Part shown: positions 51,599 through 60,469 of the stretch, one piece after another | Layout of the letters: each line of letters begins with the position of its first letter | How positions within the stretch are numbered: the first letter of the stretch is position 1 | NCBI GenBank assembly: GCA_022820925.1 | Contig: JAJEEO010000007.1 | Location: 149,279 to 213,278 of the forward strand | Reading direction: 5' to 3' | From: Acidimicrobiia bacterium | GTDB lineage: Bacteria; Actinomycetota; Acidimicrobiia; Acidimicrobiales; Poriferisodalaceae | DNA: 64,000 nucleotides | Notes under the pieces: model-generated | The model's input: only the letters and a program-made list of their open reading frames with translations | What the model was told of the DNA's origin: nothing | The model's database searches: none | Position numbers and translations under genes: made by a program

Positions 51599-53337
51599 GA
51601 AGGCGTCCGCTCCACCTCGACGGTCACGATGTCGATGCCTGAGTACTTCCGGTGGCGCACCGTCGAAGCGAAGTGACGCAGCAGACGGAGCGAAATGGTG
51701 TGTTCCTCGGATGCCGGGGCACGTTCGCTCACAAAGGTGATCCGGTCTTCGAGATTCTGCGCTTCCGCTGACGTCCGCAGCTCCAGTTCGATGCTCGTTG
51801 CCGAGGGCCGCGCGGTGACGACGACGCGTGAGGGGGACGGATCCTCGCCAGACTCGCTTTCCTCCATGAGACTCAGCAGCGATTCCTCGCCGACGAGCCT
51901 GAGCCGATTCGACTCAGCCTCTGCCCAGCCGGAACGTGCTGCGATCTCCACCAAGAACTCGTCGATCCGAGGCAGTGCCTCTGCATTCAATGCCGTCTCG
52001 AGGCGGCGGCGCTTCCGGCCGCCCGACTCGATGTAGGCCGTCAGCAAGATCGCGATCAGTGTGCCGACCATCATGCCGTTGCCGAGCAGTGTCCCCCAGG
52101 CGCCGCCGATGATGGTGCTGAGCAGGTCGGAGCCCTGCAGCCCCACGCCGACCGCAACGGCGACACCGATCACCACGGCTTTCTGGGATGGCAGGCCATC
52201 CTGCAGCACAGAGCGGAGCCCCTCCACGAACAGCAGCCCCATGATGATGAGCAAGTAGCCCGAGGCCACCGCGCTGGGAACTGTGAGCAGGATTGTTGTC
52301 AGTTTCGGTGTCAGCACCAGCGCGATGAGGATGGTGCCGATGCAGTACCCGACCCTGCGCGAGGTCACGCCCGTGAACTGTGCGAGGGAGATCGACGTCG
52401 CATCCATGGTTCCGACGTTCAATGTTCCCGCGAGCCCGCCGAGTAGCGAGCCCACGCCCACGGTGTTGACTGTGCCCTGCACGAGGCGGTAGTCGGCCGC
52501 CCCCGGATCCCGTCGTGATACCCGCTGTATCACGACGCTCGTAGTCATCGCCTTGATGGTGACGGCTAGCGAGACCATGAGAAAAAGCGGCAGCAGTGCC
52601 CAGAATTCGGCCCCTGGGGTCAGGTCGAGCCCGGGAAGCTCCGGCTTCGGCACGGCGAGCCAGGCAGCGCCGCCGACGCCCGCGGGGTCATACAGTCCGA
52701 ACAGGCCGGCTGCGATGGTCGCGACGACAATTGCGATGATCGGCGACCACAGCCGGAGGAGTCCCCGGGCTCGCAATGCCAGCAGTGCCGCTACCAATAC
52801 GGTGATGAGTGCGACAGCGGGCGCCGCGACGCTCGGAACGTCCTCCGATGTCGTTTCGACACTCTTGACGACCGCCTGCATGACGCCGATCGCGATCAGC
52901 ATGATGACGATGCCCGAGACCGTCGGCGTAATGATCCGGCTCAGGCGATGCAGCCACCTGGCCAAGGCGATCTGGAACAGGGCAGTCGCAACGACCAAGG
53001 ACGCCAGCGTTTGTGGCCCGGCACTGTCGACGGCCAGGATCGCCACAGCCAAGTAGCTCGGCGAGATGGCCATCAGCACGTTGTGGCCCCCGCCGACCGG
53101 TCCGAGGCGGGCTGCTGAGATGACGGTCGCGATGCCGCAGACCATGATCGCCGCCATCACCGACCAAGTGGCTTGGCGTTCGCTCAGATTCGTCGACTGC
53201 ACGAACAGCGACATGGTCAGCACCGTCGGCGCCAGGGCGATGACGACGCCCTGAATGCCCATCCCCAACGCCAGCGCAAATGAGCACTTCTCGTCCGGTT
53301 CGTAGGTGATGCCCTCGCCCGGTGCTACTGCGGCCAC
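51595..53337 (-). CDS. NCS2 (uracil-xanthine) permease with RsbW-like C-terminal domain
   Basis: This 580-residue protein has about 14 membrane segments to residue 438, with NCS2 features GGHNVLMAISPSYLAVAILAVDSAG, GGLAGTLNVGTMDATSISLAQFTGVTSRRVGYCIG and GYLLIIMGLLFVEGL. NCS2 proteins import nucleobases with H+ or Na+. Residues about 440-580 are an extra soluble domain. Its order (RIDEFLVEIAARSGW, LRLVGEESLLSLMEE, RVVVTARPSATSIELELRT, SLRLLRHFASTV, GIDIVTVEV) follows anti-sigma/RsbW HATPase domains. The N-box Asn and the glycine-rich lid are missing, so it is probably non-catalytic. The fusion is unusual. It overlaps the PQQ gene by 4 bp. Confidence 0.8.
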   Translation of the reverse strand: MAAVAPGEGITYEPDEKCSFALALGMGIQGVVIALAPTVLTMSLFVQSTNLSERQATWSVMAAIMVCGIATVISAARLGPVGGGHNVLMAISPSYLAVAILAVDSAGPQTLASLVVATALFQIALARWLHRLSRIITPTVSGIVIMLIAIGVMQAVVKSVETTSEDVPSVAAPAVALITVLVAALLALRARGLLRLWSPIIAIVVATIAAGLFGLYDPAGVGGAAWLAVPKPELPGLDLTPGAEFWALLPLFLMVSLAVTIKAMTTSVVIQRVSRRDPGAADYRLVQGTVNTVGVGSLLGGLAGTLNVGTMDATSISLAQFTGVTSRRVGYCIGTILIALVLTPKLTTILLTVPSAVASGYLLIIMGLLFVEGLRSVLQDGLPSQKAVVIGVAVAVGVGLQGSDLLSTIIGGAWGTLLGNGMMVGTLIAILLTAYIESGGRKRRRLETALNAEALPRIDEFLVEIAARSGWAEAESNRLRLVGEESLLSLMEESESGEDPSPSRVVVTARPSATSIELELRTSAEAQNLEDRITFVSERAPASEEHTISLRLLRHFASTVRHRKYSGIDIVTVEVERTPS

Positions 53338-53354
53338 GGAGGTCGAGTCGTCTG

Positions 53355-54428
53355 CTACACCGAGTAGGCGAAGTCGCGCAGTGCGGCAGCGGTCGCCGCG
53401 TACACCTCGGGCATGGCGCCGCGGAAGATCACGTCGCCGGCGTGGCAGGTGCCGTTGACCGTGCGGGCTTGCACGCTGTTGCCCGCCGCTGCCAGCTTGC
53501 GGTAGTAGGCGAGGCCTTCGTCACGAAGGGGATCCAGCTCGTTCACCGAGATGACGTGCGGAGGCAGGCCGGTGAGGTCGTCCGCGGTAGCGTGGAGCGG
53601 CCATGCCAGCGGGTTGGTGCGGTCTGGTCCGCCCAGGTCGTACACCTTGGCTATGCCACCCATGTTCTCGCAGTCGAGGAAGTACTGGTTGTTCTCATGC
53701 AGCGACGGCAGGTCGGCGGGCGGGTCCGCATACGCCCCTGATATATACGGGCACTGCGCAAACACGCCGTCGATCATGTCGAGATAGCCGTCGCGCTTCG
53801 CCTTCAGCGCTGTGGCAAGCGTCAGGTTCCCGCCGCCCGACTCACCCGAGACGGTGACGGTCGACACTCCCAGGGCGTCCTTGTTGGCTGCAATCCACTG
53901 CAGGCCCGAAGCGCAGTCGTTCAGGCCGGCGGGGAACGGGTGGTTGCCCAGTTCGCCGCCGCCGTTGCGGAACTCGACGCCGATGGCGACCAATCCGAGC
54001 GCCGCCAGCTCGTCCCGCCAGCGCACATAGGACAGCCCCGATGCCTTCAGCAGCACCATGCCGCCGCCATGGATGTGGTAGATGCACGGCTGCGGGCCCG
54101 CAGCGTCGGTCTGGTTGTGGATGTAGAGGTTGATGTCGTTGCCGTCGACTCCGCTGATCACCTCGGTTCGCGACTCCACGCCTTCGACCGGCGGCAAGCT
54201 TCCGAAGAGGGCGTCGAACAGCATCTCGAAGCCGGGCTCGGCCTCGTTGACCCAGGCGTACAGATCTTCCATCGACGTCTCTGCTGTCGCGGGCGACGGC
54301 TCTCCGTGGCCGCCCATGCCGACCATCTCCAGCACGGCGATCATGCGCGGGTCTGCCCGCGGATCGTCGGCGATGGTCATGTCCGGATCGCCTAACCGTC
54401 CGGGTCGATGTACTGCCGTAGTGCTCAT
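53355..54428 (-). CDS. Alpha/beta hydrolase fold-3 esterase (HSL-like)
   Basis: This 357-residue enzyme has the hormone-sensitive-lipase oxyanion motif HIHGGGMVLL and the nucleophile elbow VSGESGGGNLTLA. The Asp lies in ISVNELDPLRDEGLAYYRKL, and the His in NGTCHAGDVIF. The family hydrolyses acyl esters. GGGGGAT precedes the ATG. It starts 118 bp downstream of the SulP stop and ends 17 bp before the NCS2 permease start, so it may be co-transcribed with the permease and PQQ genes. Confidence 0.88.
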   Translation of the reverse strand: MSTTAVHRPGRLGDPDMTIADDPRADPRMIAVLEMVGMGGHGEPSPATAETSMEDLYAWVNEAEPGFEMLFDALFGSLPPVEGVESRTEVISGVDGNDINLYIHNQTDAAGPQPCIYHIHGGGMVLLKASGLSYVRWRDELAALGLVAIGVEFRNGGGELGNHPFPAGLNDCASGLQWIAANKDALGVSTVTVSGESGGGNLTLATALKAKRDGYLDMIDGVFAQCPYISGAYADPPADLPSLHENNQYFLDCENMGGIAKVYDLGGPDRTNPLAWPLHATADDLTGLPPHVISVNELDPLRDEGLAYYRKLAAAGNSVQARTVNGTCHAGDVIFRGAMPEVYAATAAALRDFAYSV

Positions 54429-54546
54429 GGGAGATCCCCCGTCCGCCCGGCGGCCCCGTGCCCCCGGATGTGGCGATGACAGTAGCCCCGCCCAGCGCTG
54501 CCCCAGTTGCGTCGTGCAGGGCAGGTCGACTGGTGCGTCGATACGT

Positions 54547-56226
54547 CTAGAGGTCTGGTGAGTCTGGACCGGTCAAGCGGCGGGGGGAAGAGGGACCGCC
54601 TTCGGGTTCGTCGACGAGCAGACGACGGGCGATGTGTTGGGCTTCATCAAGCGAGCCGACCATGTGCTCGGGCGGGATGCGACGCAGGGCGTTGAGAGAT
54701 TCGAGGGTGGCGGCAGGCGCACCATCGAGACTGAGGACGATGCACGTCGCATCGCCGTCGGCCGCAGTATCGATGAGTTGCTCGATGACCAGTGCGGCGC
54801 TGTCGTCGATGTACTCGGTCTCGGAGAAATCCAGGATCACGACCTCGTGGCCGACGATGTCGTCGCCGATGGTGCGGATGAGCTTGCTGGACGAGGCCAC
54901 GGTGAAGCTGCCGCGCAGCTTGACGATGCCGGTGCGCGCCGAATACGGGCTGATGCCGTGCGACTCGGCGCTGTGCTCGTACAGGAAGATCTGGTCGAGC
55001 AGAGGCACAGACACGACACTGTCGAGCTGGAGGCGTTCGAATTGGCGAGCGCCGATCATGCCGGCCACGATCAGCCCCACCGCAACAGCTGTCACCAGGT
55101 CCACGAACACCGTGATCCCGAGCGTGGTCAGCATGATCAGCAGGTGCTCGCGCTGTATCCGCCGAAGCCGTGCCAAGAAGCGCCAGTCGATGAGCTGCCA
55201 GCCGATCACAGCGAGCATTCCTGCCAACGCAGCGTGCGGCACATAGGCGAACAACGGCGCCAGTCCCAGCACCAGCGCCAGAAGCGTCAGCGAGCGAACG
55301 ATGGGTGAGATTGCGGTACGAGATCCCATTCGCCAAGCCAGAATCGACGAGAGGAAGGTCGGGCTTCCCGGCAGGCCGCCGATCAGGCCGGCTGCGACGT
55401 TGCCGATGCCGGTGCCGAGCAAGCCCTTGTTCGGGTCGAGTTGCGTGCGAGTCTGCGCATCCACCGCCAATGCGCCCAGCAGGCCTCGCACCGTGCTGAG
55501 CAGCGCAATGGTCAGTGCCGGAACCACCGCACCTGCCAGGAAGGTCAGCGAGAGCTCCGGACGCTGCAAGTCGGGCAGCGAGCGCGGAATGCCCTCAAGT
55601 GTCGGCATGTCGCTCAGCCACAGGACGTGGAGAAGGGTCGCGGCCAGCAATGCTGCGATCATTGCGGGCAGGAATCTGCGCAGTCGCTTCGGCCACAGCA
55701 CCGAGACGCCCAGCGCCGCCAAGCCGACGGCGAGGGCACTGGCATTGAGCGTGTCAAACGCTTCAGGCCAGTTGCGAATCGCGTTCAACGGCTTGGTGAT
55801 CTTGACCGGATCGCCCATGAACGCGTTGGACATCGAGATGACTGTCATCACGCCTATTCCCGACGTGAACCCTGCGAACACCGAGTACGGCGTATAGGTG
55901 ACGTAGCTGCCGATGCGCAGCACGCTCAGGATGAGCTGGATTACTCCGGCGAGCATCGCGATCGTGAACGCCTCGGCGGCGGTCTCGGCGTGCGTCGCGA
56001 CGACAGCGGCCATGGCAATGGCCAAGACGGCGCTCACCGACCCCATCTGCGGCCGTGATCGTTCGAAGACGCCCACAAAGAAGCCCACGGCGAGAGCGCC
56101 GTAGATGCCGCTCGCAGCTCCGAGCCCCGACGCGACGCCGTGCGTCACAGCGGGCGTAATCGAGATGACCGCTGCGGTGACACCGCCCGAGACGTCCCCA
56201 CGAAGTGTGTGCAGGTCGTAGCTCAT
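54547..56226 (-). CDS. SulP-family anion transporter with STAS domain
   Basis: This 559-residue membrane protein belongs to SulP/SLC26. The membrane core spans about residues 10-400, with VGFFVGVFERSRPQMGSVSAVLAIAM, GSYVTYTPYSVFAGFTSGIGV and GNVAAGLIGGLPGSPTFLSS. The C-terminal STAS domain (about 425-530) shows HEVVILDFSETEYIDDSAALVIEQL, where Ser476 sits at the position phosphorylated in SpoIIAA-type STAS proteins. Substrates in the family include sulfate, bicarbonate and dicarboxylates. It is 82 bp downstream of the acyl-CoA carboxylase alpha gene on the same strand, with a hairpin between. Confidence 0.92.
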   Translation of the reverse strand: MSYDLHTLRGDVSGGVTAAVISITPAVTHGVASGLGAASGIYGALAVGFFVGVFERSRPQMGSVSAVLAIAMAAVVATHAETAAEAFTIAMLAGVIQLILSVLRIGSYVTYTPYSVFAGFTSGIGVMTVISMSNAFMGDPVKITKPLNAIRNWPEAFDTLNASALAVGLAALGVSVLWPKRLRRFLPAMIAALLAATLLHVLWLSDMPTLEGIPRSLPDLQRPELSLTFLAGAVVPALTIALLSTVRGLLGALAVDAQTRTQLDPNKGLLGTGIGNVAAGLIGGLPGSPTFLSSILAWRMGSRTAISPIVRSLTLLALVLGLAPLFAYVPHAALAGMLAVIGWQLIDWRFLARLRRIQREHLLIMLTTLGITVFVDLVTAVAVGLIVAGMIGARQFERLQLDSVVSVPLLDQIFLYEHSAESHGISPYSARTGIVKLRGSFTVASSSKLIRTIGDDIVGHEVVILDFSETEYIDDSAALVIEQLIDTAADGDATCIVLSLDGAPAATLESLNALRRIPPEHMVGSLDEAQHIARRLLVDEPEGGPSSPRRLTGPDSPDL

Positions 56227-56277
56227 GCCAGAGAAGCCGGAATCTCTCGTTCGAGGATCGGACAGCCGACGCTATTG

Positions 56278-56299
56278 CACGGTGGCCGTCAGCACCGTG
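56278..56299 (-). terminator. Hairpin between the carboxylase alpha gene and the SulP gene
   Basis: CACGGTG-ctgacggc-CACCGTG on the minus strand is a 7-bp perfect stem 10 bp past the carboxylase stop. No T-run follows, so termination or mRNA processing are both only possible. Confidence 0.35.
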
Positions 56300-56308
56300 G
56301 TCGGATCG

Positions 56309-58642
56309 CTAGGTATCCGCGGTGATCACCACCAGCAGCTCGCCGTTGTCGACCTGGTCGCCGACGTGGGCCCGAACCTCGGCCACCTCGCCGGCGGCGG
56401 GCGCGGTGATCTGGTGCTCCATCTTCATGGCCTCCATCACCACCAGTACTTGGCCCTCGCTGACTCGGTCTCCGGCAGCGACGTTGACGATCAGCACCTT
56501 GCCCGGCATCGGCGCCACGAGGCCGCCCTCGACACTCTCCGCGTCGGGGTCGGGGAAGCGGGACCGCTGCACCAAGGTGACCGATCCGCCGACGGGTCCT
56601 GTCGCGTACCAGCGGCTGCCGCGGCGGCTGACCTCCCATGCTCCGCGAAACCCCGCAAGCCCGGGAACCGGCACCTCCACGTCGACGGTTGCGTCCACGT
56701 CGTGCGCGTACACGCCTTCGGCCCCCACGGCGTCGGACGAGGGCGCGTCTGCATTGGTGAGGGGGCGGAGCGTGATGTCGTGGACCCGCACCGACCAATC
56801 GCTGTGCGCCGGAGCATCGGCTGCGTCAGCAGACTCCTCTGCGCCGGAGGTGTCGCCGGTGTCGTCACCGATGCCCGCGTACGGCCCTGTCTGGGGCAGT
56901 GATCCGACTCGCATCTTCCAGGTGCCGTCACGCTGGCGGCGGTACTGCACGCTGGCCTCGATGAGCTCGCTCCCGATCGCAGCCGACAGCGGCAGCACCT
57001 CGTCGGGCATGACGCTGTTGCGGTACCCCGACGACATGAAGTCCAGTCGGATGGCGTCACGCCGGTTGCATTCCTGGGAGACCAGCGCGACTGCGGCAGC
57101 GGCCGTGTGGACGAACATCGGGTGGCGAGCCGGTTCGGTGGCAGCGAGCCCGCCGTCCGCCCCGGTGGCGCCGAAGTACACCCGGTCGATGAAGTCCGTC
57201 GTGGTGTCGCCGGCGAGGAACTCATCGCTGCGCAGCACGGCGCACAGGAAGTCACGATTGGTGACGACGCCGCCCAGACGTGTGCGGTCGAGAGCCGACG
57301 CCAGCCCGAGCGCGGCCTCTGTGCGCGTCGGCGCCGCCACGATCACCTTGGCCAGCATCGGGTCAAACTCGGTGCCGATCACCGACCCCGGCTCGATGCC
57401 CGAGTCGAAGCGCGCCCATGACGACGCCGAGTTCGGGCCGCCCGTGGCGGGCAGACCGTCCGACGTGTCATCGGCGCACTTGCGGGTGCTCCGCGCCACG
57501 CTGTCGGCGAGAGAGCGGAAACCGGTCGCGGGCCGCCACAGATCGATGGTGCCGGTCTGCGGAAGGAAGCCCGACGCAGGATCCTCGGCGTACAGACGCG
57601 CCTCGATGGCGTGGCCGCAGATGCCGATGTCGGCCTGTCCGTAGCCCAGCGGTTCGCCCGCGGCAATGCGGATCTGCTCCCGCACGAGGTCGAGGCCGGT
57701 GATCTCCTCAGTGACCGGGTGCTCCACCTGCAGCCGGGTATTGACTTCGAGGAACCAGAACTCGGCATCGTCGCCGCTGCCCTCGAGCAAGAACTCCACC
57801 GTTCCCGCTGAGCAGTAGCCGATCGTGCTGACTGCGGCCACCGCCGCCGCGCCCATTCGCTCGCGCAGCGCTGGCGTGACGGCGGGAGACGGGGCTTCCT
57901 CGATGACCTTCTGATGCCGCCGCTGGATCGAGCACTCCCGCTCGAAGCAGTGAATGATGTTCCCTCGCGTGTCGCCCAGCACCTGGATCTCGACATGGCG
58001 CGGGGCCGCCAGGTAGCGCTCCAAGAACACGGTGTCATCGCCGAACGCGCCGGCGGCCTCGCGCCGCGCAGCGGCGACAGCATCGGCGAGCGTGCTCGGC
58101 TCGTCGACGATGCGCATGCCCTTGCCGCCCCCGCCCGCTGAGGCCTTCACCAGCACCGGAAAGCCGATGTCGATTGCGGCGGCCGCCAAGCGCTCGCCGT
58201 CCATGTCGTCGGTGACAGCTATCGATGGCAGGGTCGGCACGCCCGCTGCGGTCATGGTCTCCTTGGCAGCCAGCTTGTCGCCCATGGCGGCGATGGCCTC
58301 GGGCGGCGGGCCGACCCAGACGAGTCCGGCGTCGATGACCGCTTGGGCGAACTCGGCGTTCTCCGACAGGAATCCGTAGCCGGGGTGCACCGCGTCGGCA
58401 TCGCTGGCCTCCGCCGCGGCGATGACCTTGTGTGCTGACAGGTAGGTGTCGGTGGCGGTGCGGCCTCCGAGTGGCACCGACAGATCGGCGTCGGTCACGA
58501 AGGGCGCTTCGGCGTCGCCGTCGGCGTACACCGCCACGGTCGAGATGCCCATTGCTCGTGCGGCGCGGAAGATCCGGCGGGCGATCTCGCCGCGGTTCGC
58601 GACCAGCAGGCGTCGTATCGGCCGAATCTCGGATTCGCTCAT
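56309..58642 (-). CDS. Acyl-CoA carboxylase alpha subunit (biotin carboxylase + BCCP)
   Basis: This 777-residue subunit has a biotin carboxylase domain at about residues 8-470 (LLVANRGEIARRIFRAARAMG, VLVKASAGGGGKGMRIV, EVNTRLQVEHPVTEE), a variable BT linker, and a biotinyl domain with Lys740 in EAMKMEHQI. It carboxylates biotin with ATP and bicarbonate; substrates of this size class are acetyl-, propionyl- or methylcrotonyl-CoA. A non-standard insert of about 35 residues lies before the RFDSGIEPGS motif. It follows the carboxyltransferase gene, with a 22-codon ORF overlapping its start. Confidence 0.93.
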   Translation of the reverse strand: MSESEIRPIRRLLVANRGEIARRIFRAARAMGISTVAVYADGDAEAPFVTDADLSVPLGGRTATDTYLSAHKVIAAAEASDADAVHPGYGFLSENAEFAQAVIDAGLVWVGPPPEAIAAMGDKLAAKETMTAAGVPTLPSIAVTDDMDGERLAAAAIDIGFPVLVKASAGGGGKGMRIVDEPSTLADAVAAARREAAGAFGDDTVFLERYLAAPRHVEIQVLGDTRGNIIHCFERECSIQRRHQKVIEEAPSPAVTPALRERMGAAAVAAVSTIGYCSAGTVEFLLEGSGDDAEFWFLEVNTRLQVEHPVTEEITGLDLVREQIRIAAGEPLGYGQADIGICGHAIEARLYAEDPASGFLPQTGTIDLWRPATGFRSLADSVARSTRKCADDTSDGLPATGGPNSASSWARFDSGIEPGSVIGTEFDPMLAKVIVAAPTRTEAALGLASALDRTRLGGVVTNRDFLCAVLRSDEFLAGDTTTDFIDRVYFGATGADGGLAATEPARHPMFVHTAAAAVALVSQECNRRDAIRLDFMSSGYRNSVMPDEVLPLSAAIGSELIEASVQYRRQRDGTWKMRVGSLPQTGPYAGIGDDTGDTSGAEESADAADAPAHSDWSVRVHDITLRPLTNADAPSSDAVGAEGVYAHDVDATVDVEVPVPGLAGFRGAWEVSRRGSRWYATGPVGGSVTLVQRSRFPDPDAESVEGGLVAPMPGKVLIVNVAAGDRVSEGQVLVVMEAMKMEHQITAPAAGEVAEVRAHVGDQVDNGELLVVITADT

Positions 58643-58665
58643 ACCCAGCCGCCCTTACATCCGGA
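58634..58665. repeat. 32-bp direct repeat, copy 1
   Basis: TTCGCTCATACCCAGCCGCC followed by CTTACATCCGGA recurs exactly 65 bp away at 58699-58730. This copy contains the start codon of the carboxylase alpha gene. Confidence 0.9.
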
Positions 58666-58707
58666 GGACCTGTGTTGTTGCGGCGTCTTCGGTCGTGTTT
58701 CGCTCAT
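58639..58707 (-). CDS. 22-codon ORF in the carboxylase operon (possible leader peptide)
   Basis: On the minus strand an ATG at 58707 opens a frame encoding MSETRPKTPQQHRSSGCKGG and two more residues (WV). Its TGA overlaps the ATG of the carboxylase alpha gene as ATGA. It begins 12 bp after the carboxyltransferase stop. It arose when a 65-bp unit carrying the gene junction was duplicated, because its ATG and that of the alpha gene lie in the two repeat copies. It may couple translation of the two subunits. Whether the peptide itself is functional is unknown. Confidence 0.45.
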   Translation of the reverse strand: MSETRPKTPQQHRSSGCKGGWV

Positions 58708-58730
58708 ACCCAGCCGCCCTTACATCCGGA
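58699..58730. repeat. 32-bp direct repeat, copy 2
   Basis: This is identical to 58634-58665. This copy includes the last codons and TAA stop of the carboxyltransferase gene and the ATG of the 22-codon ORF. Confidence 0.9.
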
Positions 58731-60345
58731 AGACGCCGAACCCGTCGGCGCCCTTGATCACGTTGTTGTGGCAGGCCGACAGCGACATTGCGATCACGTC
58801 CCGGGTGTCACGAGGGTCGATCACACCGTCGTCGGTGACTCGCCCGGTGGCATATGGAGCCAGCGACTTCAGCTCGTGGTAATGCTCGACCTGCTCGGTG
58901 ATCTTGCGGTCGGCTTCGGTGTCGAATTCGATGCCGCGGCGCATCGCCTGGCCCCGCCGCACGATCGACATTACGCCGGCGATCTGCTTCGGACCCATGA
59001 TGGCGATCTTGGCGGTCGGCCACAGGTAGGTGAAGCGAGTGTTGAACGCCCGCCCCGACATGCCGTAGTTCCCCGCGCCGTAGCTGTTGCCCAGGATGAC
59101 GGTGATGTGGGGCACCATCGAGTTGGACACGGCGTTGATCATCTTGGAGCCGTTCTTGACGATCCCGCCCTGCTCGAAGTCCTTGCCGACCATGTAGCCG
59201 GTGATGTTCTGCAGAAACACCAGCGGGATGTCCTGCTGATTGCAGAGCTGGATGAACTGGGTGGCCTTCTCGGAGCTGTCGCTGAACAGCGGGCCGTTGT
59301 TGCCCAGGATCCCTACGGGGAAGCCGTGCACCGACGCCCAGCCGCAGATGAGCGTGGTGCCGTAGCGGGCCTTGAACTCCTCGAAGCGGGAGCCGTCGGT
59401 GATGCGAGCGATCACCTCGCGGCAGTCGATCATCGCCTGGAGGTCCCGCGGCATCAGCCCGAGCAGCTCTTCGGGATCGTGGATCGGGGGATCGGCCGGC
59501 ATGGTGGGCCCGGGACCCAGCTTGCGCCAGTTCAGATGCGCCACGACCTCCCGGCAGATGCGCAGGGCATCGGCTTCGTCCTCGGCCAGGTAGTCGGCGA
59601 GGCCCGAGATCTCGGCGTGCATCTGCGCCCCGCCGAGCGTCTCGTCGTCGGAGTCCTCGCCGGTGGCCATCTTCACCAGCGGCGGCCCGCCCAAGAAGAC
59701 CTTGGACTGGTTGCGGATGAAGATGTTGTAATCGCTCATCCCCGGCTGGTATGCGCCCCCCGCCGTCGAGCTGCCGAACACCACCGAGATCGAGGGGATC
59801 TTCATCTTCGACAGCTCGGTGACGTCGTAGAAGAGCCGGCCGGACTCGGCGAAGTGGCTCTCCTGTTCGAGCATCTGGCGCTCAGGGTCGTCGTCGCCGC
59901 GCAGGTCGCCTCCCGCCGATTCCACGAATTGGATGTACGGCATGCGGTTGTCGCGGGAGATCTCGATGGCCCGCATGATCTTGCGCCCGGCGAACACCGT
60001 GATCGCCCCACCGAGCACGGTGGGGTCGTTGCCTTCGATCATGCACTCGACGCCGTTCACGACGCCGATGCCCATCACCAGCCCGCCCCCGACGGCGTAG
60101 TTCGAGCAGTAGCCCGCCAGCGAGCTGATCTCGTAGAAGGGCGAGTCGCGGTCGAGCACCATGGCGATGCGTTCGCGCACCGGCATCTTGTCGCGGCTGC
60201 GCATGCGTGCCATGGCCCGCGGCCCGCCGCCGGCTGCGGCTTGTTGCTGCAGCTCGTCAAGCTCGACGAGCTGCTCGCGCATGTCGTCGCAGTTCTTGGT
60301 GAACCACTCGGCGGAGGTGTCGATGTGGGATCGCAGTACCGGCAT
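58720..60345 (-). CDS. Acyl-CoA carboxylase carboxyltransferase subunit
   Basis: This 541-residue beta subunit transfers CO2 from carboxybiotin to an acyl-CoA. It carries the two crotonase-like CT domains. The N-terminal half shows SRDKMPVRERIAMVLDRDSPFYEISSLAGY and FVESAGGDLRGDDD; the C-terminal half shows FLQNITGYMVGKDFEQGGIVKNGSKMINAV and GNSYGAGNYGMSGRAF. The FLQNITGYMVG.E pattern and the overall length resemble methylcrotonyl-CoA-type carboxylases more than acetyl-CoA ones. That is suggestive only. It is the first gene of the operon. Confidence 0.93.
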   Translation of the reverse strand: MPVLRSHIDTSAEWFTKNCDDMREQLVELDELQQQAAAGGGPRAMARMRSRDKMPVRERIAMVLDRDSPFYEISSLAGYCSNYAVGGGLVMGIGVVNGVECMIEGNDPTVLGGAITVFAGRKIMRAIEISRDNRMPYIQFVESAGGDLRGDDDPERQMLEQESHFAESGRLFYDVTELSKMKIPSISVVFGSSTAGGAYQPGMSDYNIFIRNQSKVFLGGPPLVKMATGEDSDDETLGGAQMHAEISGLADYLAEDEADALRICREVVAHLNWRKLGPGPTMPADPPIHDPEELLGLMPRDLQAMIDCREVIARITDGSRFEEFKARYGTTLICGWASVHGFPVGILGNNGPLFSDSSEKATQFIQLCNQQDIPLVFLQNITGYMVGKDFEQGGIVKNGSKMINAVSNSMVPHITVILGNSYGAGNYGMSGRAFNTRFTYLWPTAKIAIMGPKQIAGVMSIVRRGQAMRRGIEFDTEADRKITEQVEHYHELKSLAPYATGRVTDDGVIDPRDTRDVIAMSLSACHNNVIKGADGFGVFRM

Positions 60346-60456
60346 GTAACTCCCGCGGGCTCGCAGCGCTCCCGCCTGTGCCCCACCAGCCGGGCACGCA
60401 GACGCGAACTGCCGAATTCTGCATGACCGAGCCCGCCTTTGCCTACCTAGCTGCCA

Positions 60457-60462
60457 TAACCT
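60457..60462 (+). promoter_or_regulatory. -10-like box TAACCT for a leaderless start at 60470
   Basis: TAACCT is followed by CGCCGGG and the GTG of the O-methyltransferase remnant. The start signal survives although the gene body is gone. Confidence 0.45.
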
Positions 60463-60469
60463 CGCCGGG

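Noticed and set aside
58432-60426. 664-codon plus-strand frame
   Set aside because: It is antisense to the acyl-CoA carboxylase carboxyltransferase gene, whose conserved motifs are unambiguous.
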